DNA from: Spirochaetota bacterium
GTDB lineage: Bacteria; Spirochaetota; Spirochaetia; SZUA-6
Assembly (NCBI GenBank): GCA_003641675.1
Contig: QNBI01000104.1
Span: forward strand, 1 to 7,039
Length of the DNA stretch: 7,039 nt
Reading direction: 5' to 3'
Positions 1-5,207 of the stretch are shown here, in pieces. Below the pieces are notes generated by a model that saw nothing but the letters and a program-made list of their open reading frames with translations, made no database searches and was not told the origin of the DNA. Numbering within the stretch: the first letter of the stretch is position 1; the number at the start of each line of letters is the position of its first letter. A program made the position numbers and the translations under genes.

Positions 1-680
1 CCGCTCCCCTGGGAGGCTCCGGATGCAGACGATATTCCCGAGGATACATAGGGATAGGTCCCATGGTCAATATCGAGAAGAGTACCCTGAGCACCCTCAA
101 AAAGAATATTTTTATCTTTATTTTCCCAGAGCAGAAGGGAAGTATCTGTTGTCATTTTTTTTAATGAATCAAAGTACTTTTTAATAAAATTCCTGTCTTC
201 CTCTGCCAGTTCATCAAGTATTAGGGGGTCTAAAACATCAACAACACGGAAGCTGTCACGTGATGCTTTAAGAGAGTAAGTGGTGCCAATACCTCTGCCC
301 GTAGTGCCAATGGGATGTTGTCTCTTTTTATCTGTTTCTACGTCTATTTTTTTAAAGCCTGGAAGAACAAGGTGCGCTCTGTCAGATATAAACACCCTGC
401 CCTCCCATTTAATTCCTCTGTCGGAAAGCATTTTTAATTCATTGAAAAAAGCCTCAAGGTCTATTACCATTCCATTTCCGAGAATTACATTCCTATCCGG
501 ATATATTATTCCAGAAGGTATTAAGTGCAGTTTATATGTTTCATCGCCTATTACTACTGTATGCCCTGCATTTGCTCCGCCGGAAAAACGCACAATAAAA
601 GAGGCCCTTTCTGCAAAATAATCAATCATTTTCCCTTTGCCTTCATCTCCCCACTGCGCTCCTATTACAACTAAATTCAT
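1..680 (-). CDS. purA: Adenylosuccinate synthetase, N-terminal 226 residues (runs off left edge)
   Basis: PurA condenses IMP with aspartate using GTP to give adenylosuccinate, the first step from IMP to AMP in the cytoplasm. The visible N-terminus has the family signature GAQWGDEGKGK at residues 7-17 with the catalytic Asp at D12, then GGANAGHT (34-41) with the catalytic His at H40. Further on are LHLIPSGI (51-58), IGTTGRGIG (124-132) and FEGAQGTLLDIDHGTYPYV (194-212), covering IMP and GTP contacts. The frame is open to the left edge, so the C-terminal half, including the aspartate-binding loop, is not seen. The ATG at 680-678 is chosen because AGAGGAG lies 8 bases upstream (695-689) and the sequence begins directly at the family's first strand. 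It starts 36 bases after guaB, as the last visible gene of the cluster. Oddities: the segment between RVVDV and FEGAQG is some 25 residues shorter than in the E. coli enzyme, and the usual TSSN after the HGTYPYV motif reads SSGISS. Identity is secure. Confidence 0.97.
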   Translation of the reverse strand, partial: MNLVVIGAQWGDEGKGKMIDYFAERASFIVRFSGGANAGHTVVIGDETYKLHLIPSGIIYPDRNVILGNGMVIDLEAFFNELKMLSDRGIKWEGRVFISDRAHLVLPGFKKIDVETDKKRQHPIGTTGRGIGTTYSLKASRDSFRVVDVLDPLILDELAEEDRNFIKKYFDSLKKMTTDTSLLLWENKDKNILFEGAQGTLLDIDHGTYPYVSSGISSASGASQGS

Positions 681-716
681 GATACTTTCTCCTCTCTTAA
701 AAATTCTTAAAAAAAT

Positions 717-2168
717 CTATGTGTGCATGTTTATCCTTGAATAATTAGGTGCTTCATGTGTAATCACGATATCGTGTGCGTGGCTTTCTTTTAAACCGAG
801 AGTTGTAATTTTTGTAAATTTTTTATAATTTTTGAGTTCTTGAATATTACTGCATCCGCAGTACCCCATTCCCTTCTGCAAACCTGTAGTTAGCTGGTGA
901 AGAAAATGTTTTAAATCCCCCTTAAACGGTACTCTTCCCTCTATGCCCTCCGGAACAATTTCTTCATTGGACGATACATTATATCTATCTCCAGAGCCTT
1001 CCTGAATAGCTCCGATAGATCCCATGCCCCTATACTCTTTAAACATTCTCCCGTCGTAAATAATCTCTCTTCCAGGAGTCTCCTTTAAACCTGCAAATAA
1101 GTTGCCTATCATAACAGAATCTGCCCCTGCCGCAATAGCTTTTGTAATATCGCCTGAATATTTTATGCCCCCGTCAGCAATTATCGGTATATTGTTTTTA
1201 GATGCTTCTTCGGAACATTCTAATACTGCCGTAAATTGAGGTACGCCAATGCCCGCAACAACTCTTGTGGTGCATATAGACCCCGGCCCGACACCAACCT
1301 TTACAGCATCGGCACCTGCTTCGATTAAATGTTTAGTACCTTCTTTAGTTGCAACATTCCCTCCAATTACAGTTATATTATAATCGGTCTTTATTTTTTC
1401 TATTGCCTTAATAACGTTCTTGGAATCTCCGTGTGCTGTATCCATTACAACAAAATCTATTTTTTTTTCAATTAGCAAAGGAATCCTTACAGAATAATCC
1501 AAAGGAGAAACGGCAGCTCCGACTATTAATCTGCCGGAAGAATCCGTTGCAGCATTAGGATAATTGTTATGTTTTTCCATATCTTTAACTGTGATTAAAC
1601 CTATTAGCTTTCCTTTGCTATTTATTACAGGAAGTTTTTCTATCCTATGAGAATCGAATTTTTCCATAGCGCTTTCCGGGGTAACATTCTCACTTTCAAC
1701 AAATGGATTGGGAGTCATAATTTTATCAACTTTTAAAGTGTTATCTCTGCAGAAACGAAGATCCCTGCTCGTAATTATTCCGCACAATTTTCCGGATAAA
1801 TCTATTACAGGCAATCCGGAAATACTGTTCTTATTCATAAGTTTTCTGGCTTCTAAAACTGTATTATTTTTTGTAATAGTTAAGGGTTTTTCTATTATCC
1901 AGTTTAAGAATCTCTTAACTCTGCCTACCTGTTCTGCCTGGATTTCGGGTTCAAGGCTTCTATGTATAACCCCGGTTCCTCCCTCCAGTGCCAGGGCAAT
2001 TGCCAATTTTTCTTCGGTAACAGTATCCATAGCAGCGGAGACTATAGGAACATTTAAAAAAATATTTCCGGCGAGCTTTGTTTTAATTTCTATTTCCTGT
2101 GGAAGTAAGGAAGCATAACCTGGAATAAGTAAAATATCATCATAACTTAAACCTTCATTAATTTTCAA
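717..2168 (-). CDS. guaB: Inosine-5'-monophosphate dehydrogenase
   Basis: GuaB oxidises IMP to XMP with NAD+, the committed step toward GMP. The 483 residues match the usual bacterial length of about 480-490. The N-terminus ([18 protein letters not shown], 6-23) opens the TIM barrel. Two CBS domains, which in this family bind regulatory nucleotides, are inserted at about 95-145 and 150-200. The barrel resumes with [10 protein letters not shown] (240-249), IGGNVAT (268-274) and the catalytic loop [18 protein letters not shown] (294-311), where C299 forms the covalent thioimidate intermediate. The IMP phosphate site is [10 protein letters not shown] (331-340), and the mobile flap carries RGMGSIGA (380-387) and GSGDRYN (391-397) with the Arg-Tyr dyad R395-Y396. 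[11 protein letters not shown] follows. The start is TTG, supported by a strong AGGAGG 9 bases upstream; no in-frame ATG occurs before residue 47, inside the barrel. The gene lies 54 bases after purB and 36 before purA, so co-translation in one operon is likely. It looks intact with all key residues. Confidence 0.98.
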   Translation of the reverse strand: MKINEGLSYDDILLIPGYASLLPQEIEIKTKLAGNIFLNVPIVSAAMDTVTEEKLAIALALEGGTGVIHRSLEPEIQAEQVGRVKRFLNWIIEKPLTITKNNTVLEARKLMNKNSISGLPVIDLSGKLCGIITSRDLRFCRDNTLKVDKIMTPNPFVESENVTPESAMEKFDSHRIEKLPVINSKGKLIGLITVKDMEKHNNYPNAATDSSGRLIVGAAVSPLDYSVRIPLLIEKKIDFVVMDTAHGDSKNVIKAIEKIKTDYNITVIGGNVATKEGTKHLIEAGADAVKVGVGPGSICTTRVVAGIGVPQFTAVLECSEEASKNNIPIIADGGIKYSGDITKAIAAGADSVMIGNLFAGLKETPGREIIYDGRMFKEYRGMGSIGAIQEGSGDRYNVSSNEEIVPEGIEGRVPFKGDLKHFLHQLTTGLQKGMGYCGCSNIQELKNYKKFTKITTLGLKESHAHDIVITHEAPNYSRINMHT

Positions 2169-2177
2169 AATATAATC

Positions 2178-2183
2178 CCTCCT
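2178..2183 (-). promoter_or_regulatory. Strong Shine-Dalgarno (AGGAGG) that fixes the TTG start of guaB
   Basis: On the minus strand AGGAGGGA occupies 2183-2176, with 9 bases between AGGAGG and the TTG at 2168-2166. A nearby out-of-frame ATG (beginning within the fourth codon of guaB) meets a stop after three codons, so the TTG is the only start that fits the IMPDH N-terminus. The strong ribosome site probably compensates for the weak start codon; that last point is inference. Confidence 0.9.
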
Positions 2184-2222
2184 ATGTTATATATAAATAA
2201 ATTTAAAATAGAGCTATAACGT

Positions 2223-3635
2223 CTAAAACATTTTTTTATATTTCAAAGCAATTTGCTTTGCCTTTTGTGCGGCAATTCCGTTGTATTTTTCAGGATTAAG
2301 CCAGAAATCGTGTTCCATTAAATTTAAGTTCTTTTTTAGTTCTTTTTCTATTAAAGAATTTAAGTTGGAATCCTCTTTTATTATTTCCTTAAGAGTTTTA
2401 TTTGTCTCGTCACGTCTTAATGTAAGCTGTTTTACAAGTTCATGTGCATTTTGCTGTCCGCTTCTAGCTAACAGAATGTAGAGCGCCTCCGAAAGAATCA
2501 GGTCTCCCCTTAAAAGCAGATTACTAAGCATTTTTTCCCTATTAATACGGAGTGAAGCTAAAACTTTTGTAATTCTGGAACCGGCAGCACAAAACCCGGC
2601 TAAATAATCTGCTGTAAAACGTTTTGATGCAGAATTTGTCAAGTCACGCTGATGTTCGGATATCTGATCCATAAAAAAGGTAGCTACTCTCGGAGAAAAA
2701 GATTTCCATAAACTCTTTACATGTTCTGAATTCCACGGGTTTCTCTTCTGCGGCATAGTTGAAGAACCTACCTGGTTTTCAGAAAAATACTCCTGGACCT
2801 CAGCAATTTCCGTTCTCTGAAGATTGCGGAGATCGTCTGCAATATTAGCTATAATACCAAAAGCCGTGTTTAGTTCAAGAAGAAGGTTTAAAAGATATTC
2901 TGGTTCTACAAGCTGGTTCGAATACTCAGAGGGTTCCAAATTAAAATGCTTAAGAAAGGTCTTTTCAAATTTAATCGGGTCATCTATGATTAACCCAATG
3001 GCATTGTATGCCCCGACAGCCCCGGAAAGTTGTCCTTTTAGCTCATTTGTGAGCCGCTGTATCCTTAGAATAGATTTACCAAGTCTTGCCACATACTCTG
3101 CAACTGCGAATCCGAAAGTTATAGGAACTGCGTGTTGCCCGTGTGTTCTGCCTACCTGTGGCGTTTCTGCTTCGTTTAATGTGATATTAATTAGTGTATT
3201 TTCAAGTTCAATAAGCAGAGGTAGTACAACCTCTGTAAAAACGTCTCTATATTGAACGGCTGAAGCTGTATCGAGAATATCCGCGGATGTTGCCCCCAGA
3301 TGCACAAGATTTTTGAACTTTTCAGGAACGTATCTCTTTAAAACATTAACAAGTGCACGAATATTATGGTGCGTTTTTGCCTCTTCTCTGTATATTTCTT
3401 CAGGGTCAATCGCATTCTCAATACTGTCCATTTCTTTTAACAGGGAATCTGGTATGCCCGCAGGGTAGGCAAATATCATATGAGTCTTTAAAAGTGCAAT
3501 TTCGACTTTAATGCAGTATCGTACATTTGCCTCTTCGCTCAAATACAGAGCTAACCTGTCAAAAAGGTTCCTGTTTGCGAGGTAATAACGGTGATCCAGC
3601 GGAGAGATATTAAGAAATATGTTTCTCGATATCAT
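2223..3635 (-). CDS. purB: Adenylosuccinate lyase
   Basis: PurB cleaves adenylosuccinate to AMP and fumarate, following PurA; the same enzyme family also cleaves SAICAR in de novo IMP synthesis. The 470 residues have the fumarase/aspartase superfamily layout. The N-terminus is NISPLDHRY (9-17). AKTHHNIRA (86-94) is conserved region 1. VHLGATSADILDTA (111-124) follows, then GRTHGQHAVP (162-171), where H165 is the likely catalytic His. The flexible signature loop is GSSTMPQKRNP (290-300), with the catalytic serine at S291/S292. A helical C-terminus follows. The ATG at 3635 is the first possible start, because TGA is in frame two codons upstream. There is only a weak GAATGAG in front of it, unlike guaB and purA. 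The gene sits 76 bases after the chemoreceptor gene and 54 before guaB. One oddity: region 1, commonly His-Asp-Val in this family, reads His-Asn-Ile (H90-N91-I92). The signature loop excludes fumarase or argininosuccinate lyase less firmly than full alignment would, but context strongly favours PurB. Confidence 0.95.
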   Translation of the reverse strand: MISRNIFLNISPLDHRYYLANRNLFDRLALYLSEEANVRYCIKVEIALLKTHMIFAYPAGIPDSLLKEMDSIENAIDPEEIYREEAKTHHNIRALVNVLKRYVPEKFKNLVHLGATSADILDTASAVQYRDVFTEVVLPLLIELENTLINITLNEAETPQVGRTHGQHAVPITFGFAVAEYVARLGKSILRIQRLTNELKGQLSGAVGAYNAIGLIIDDPIKFEKTFLKHFNLEPSEYSNQLVEPEYLLNLLLELNTAFGIIANIADDLRNLQRTEIAEVQEYFSENQVGSSTMPQKRNPWNSEHVKSLWKSFSPRVATFFMDQISEHQRDLTNSASKRFTADYLAGFCAAGSRITKVLASLRINREKMLSNLLLRGDLILSEALYILLARSGQQNAHELVKQLTLRRDETNKTLKEIIKEDSNLNSLIEKELKKNLNLMEHDFWLNPEKYNGIAAQKAKQIALKYKKMF

Positions 3636-3640
3636 GGCTC

Positions 3641-3670
3641 ATTCTTGCATAAGATTTAAAAAATTGTCAA
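3641..3670 (-). promoter_or_regulatory. Possible purB promoter (TTGACA, 18 bases, AAGAAT)
   Basis: In the 76-base gap between mcp and purB the minus strand has an exact consensus -35 hexamer, TTGACA (3670-3665). Eighteen bases later comes AAGAAT (3646-3641), which matches the -10 consensus at four of six positions. Transcription from it would begin at or within a few bases of the purB ATG (3635), so the mRNA would be leaderless or nearly so. The -10 match is weak, and a TTGACA in AT-rich sequence can occur by chance. The gap shows no GC-rich hairpin plus T-run, so read-through from mcp is also possible. Confidence 0.35.
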
Positions 3671-3711
3671 ATGTTAATTGTGTATAATTTCTAAAATATA
3701 TATGATACATG

Positions 3712-5133
3712 CTAATCTTTCTGATAGCGGGATAAACGTGCCACTTCTATCATTTTGCCCTCTACAAGTCCTTTTAATTTATTCATCTCTTCTCTTAAAA
3801 GTGACAGTACTTCCTCTATTTGTTCCGAGGTTATTGTATTTTCCTTTGTAACCGTTCCTATCCGTTCTATTGCATGTGCAACTTCTCTGTTGGAAGTTAA
3901 CTGATTCTGAACATCCATGTGCAGATTGTGAACAAAGGTAGAGTAAACATTAAGATCCTTGTTTATGCTGTCGAATATTTTTCCCGCCTCTTTGGAAGAT
4001 TCTCCTCCGTTAAAAATTACCCTTTCAATCTGTTTAACCAGTCTTCCGATTTCGCTTGCTGTTTCGGAGGAACGTTCTGCCAGTTTCCGTATTTCATCTG
4101 CCAGAACGGAAAAACCTGTCCCTTCTTCACCAGCGCGAGAGGCTTCTATAGTTGCATTTAAAGATAATAGGTTGGTCTGGTCTGCAATTTCATCTATTAA
4201 ATCAAGTGATGCAACCATTTTATCAACAACCTCATGAATGCCTAATATTTCCTGTATTACACGTTTAAGTATAAGGTTGCCGTTATTTGAAAAATCTGCA
4301 GTTCTCTTTATTGTGTTTTCGGATATTTCAGAAGATTGTGAAATGTTTTCCATAGATTTTTGGAGCGTGCTTGCCTCTTTCGAAATCATTTCAATACTTG
4401 CCAGTTGATTTTTTGCCCCCTTAGAGAGGCGCTCTGCTATTTCATCAAGATTAGATACAAAATTACTAAGGCTGACAATAGATACTTCCACTATTTCAAG
4501 AGTCATACGCAGCCGTCGTGATGATCTTAAGAGTTCTTCTGTGACAAGATTGTTTTCCAGTATTATTGTAAATTTTTGTACAAGAAAGCCGCATAGCAGT
4601 CCTGTTAAAAGCATGATAAAGGAAATTGAAAACATTGTAATAACTGCATTACTGCCTCGGTTTAGGAATAGTGCAAATAGAGCAATAATCATTGTACCGA
4701 CAGCATTTATTATGCCGGAAAGCAGAGGATAAATAGTTTTAAGCCTAAATACATTTATTAATGTAATAATAATCAGATATGAAAAAGAAAAAAGAAAGAG
4801 TATGTTAGAATTAAAACCTTTCATTAAAAACATAGAGATTATAAAAAAAATAAGACCGCCGATGGAATCAACTGTAACTGTAAAGTATGCCATTGTTTCA
4901 GGATATTTATCTTTTTTAATTAGATAAAAGCTGAACAGGGCAAATAGAAATAAAATGATAAAATTCGCAAGAACCAGAACCATTGCGGATATTTCTAGTT
5001 TATATTTTAAACTGATAAAGCTGATATATGCTGCAATCAAAGCACCTACTGTAATACGGAAGATACTGGCAATCTGCTCTCCCTTTTTTAACTGTAACGC
5101 TTTAATTTCAAAAATATTCTTTCCTTTTTTCAT
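3712..5133 (-). CDS. Methyl-accepting chemotaxis protein with six-helix membrane anchor, no HAMP
   Basis: This is a chemoreceptor-type signalling protein of 473 residues. Its cytoplasmic hairpin would control CheA through CheW at the inner membrane. Residues 24-185 hold about six hydrophobic segments (roughly 24-43, 47-72, 82-104, 109-129, 134-157, 163-185) joined by short loops, leaving no room for a periplasmic ligand domain. No HAMP domain is recognisable; a short linker (186-210) leads straight into the coiled-coil signalling domain (about 210-455). The hairpin tip reads [11 protein letters not shown] then [15 protein letters not shown] (residues 316-341), followed by [19 protein letters not shown]. 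Trimer-contact positions N326, E330, R333 and F341 are kept. The two arms are each about 118 residues, suggesting a roughly 34-heptad hairpin (estimate). The C-terminus (RLSRYQKD) has no NWETF-type CheR tether. The ATG at 5133 has no Shine-Dalgarno, and there is no other start codon before the first helix. What it senses cannot be read from sequence; the membrane helices themselves are the likely sensor. The gene is upstream of, and co-directional with, purB. Confidence 0.93.
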   Translation of the reverse strand: MKKGKNIFEIKALQLKKGEQIASIFRITVGALIAAYISFISLKYKLEISAMVLVLANFIILFLFALFSFYLIKKDKYPETMAYFTVTVDSIGGLIFFIISMFLMKGFNSNILFLFSFSYLIIITLINVFRLKTIYPLLSGIINAVGTMIIALFALFLNRGSNAVITMFSISFIMLLTGLLCGFLVQKFTIILENNLVTEELLRSSRRLRMTLEIVEVSIVSLSNFVSNLDEIAERLSKGAKNQLASIEMISKEASTLQKSMENISQSSEISENTIKRTADFSNNGNLILKRVIQEILGIHEVVDKMVASLDLIDEIADQTNLLSLNATIEASRAGEEGTGFSVLADEIRKLAERSSETASEIGRLVKQIERVIFNGGESSKEAGKIFDSINKDLNVYSTFVHNLHMDVQNQLTSNREVAHAIERIGTVTKENTITSEQIEEVLSLLREEMNKLKGLVEGKMIEVARLSRYQKD

Positions 5134-5136
5134 ATA

Positions 5137-5169
5137 ATTATATTTAATTTATATTTTGCTATTTGTAAA
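5137..5169 (-). promoter_or_regulatory. Possible mcp promoter in divergent spacer
   Basis: The minus strand carries TTTACA (5169-5164, five of six matches to the -35 consensus). TAAATA follows after 17 bases (5146-5141), and a perfect TATAAT is at 5142-5137, whose spacing from TTTACA is an unfavourable 21 bases. Using the 17-base pairing, transcription would start about one base before the ATG (5133). No ribosome-binding purine run is present between these elements and the ATG. The spacer is very AT-rich, so chance -10-like strings are expected. Confidence 0.35.
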
Positions 5170-5190
5170 GCAGATAAAATGTTTTATATT
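5163..5190 (+). promoter_or_regulatory. Possible TPR-gene promoter (TTGTAA, 16 bases, TATATT)
   Basis: TTGTAA (5163-5168) and TATATT (5185-5190, five of six matches to TATAAT) are 16 bases apart and point toward the ATG at 5208. They imply a transcript start near 5197 and a leader of about 11 bases with no Shine-Dalgarno. The -35 overlaps the proposed divergent -35 of mcp on the other strand (5164-5169), so the two promoters, if real, would compete for polymerase. Confidence 0.35.
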
Positions 5191-5207
5191 AGTGTTTATT
5201 CGATAAC

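Noticed and set aside
280..621. Plus-strand open frame of 113 codons
   Set aside because: It lies wholly opposite the conserved purA coding sequence, has no Shine-Dalgarno and no recognisable domain; it is a shadow of purA.
1708..2118. Plus-strand open frame of 136 codons
   Set aside because: It is antisense to the CBS and N-terminal part of guaB, with no family features; its length is explained by the codon use of the opposite gene.
2824..3255. Plus-strand open frame of 143 codons
   Set aside because: It is antisense to the PurB catalytic region; the encoded sequence is Ser/Arg-rich and unlike any family.
3661..3690. Two copies of AATTGT in the mcp-purB gap as a possible operator
   Set aside because: The six-base AT-rich repeats are too short and not symmetric, and no known purine regulator box is recognisable.
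3636..3711. Intrinsic terminator after mcp
   Set aside because: There is a T run on the minus strand near 3664-3658 but no stable GC-containing stem in front of it.
3919..4237. Two overlapping plus-strand frames opposite the chemoreceptor hairpin
   Set aside because: They are mirror images of the heptad-rich mcp sequence and have no independent start signals.
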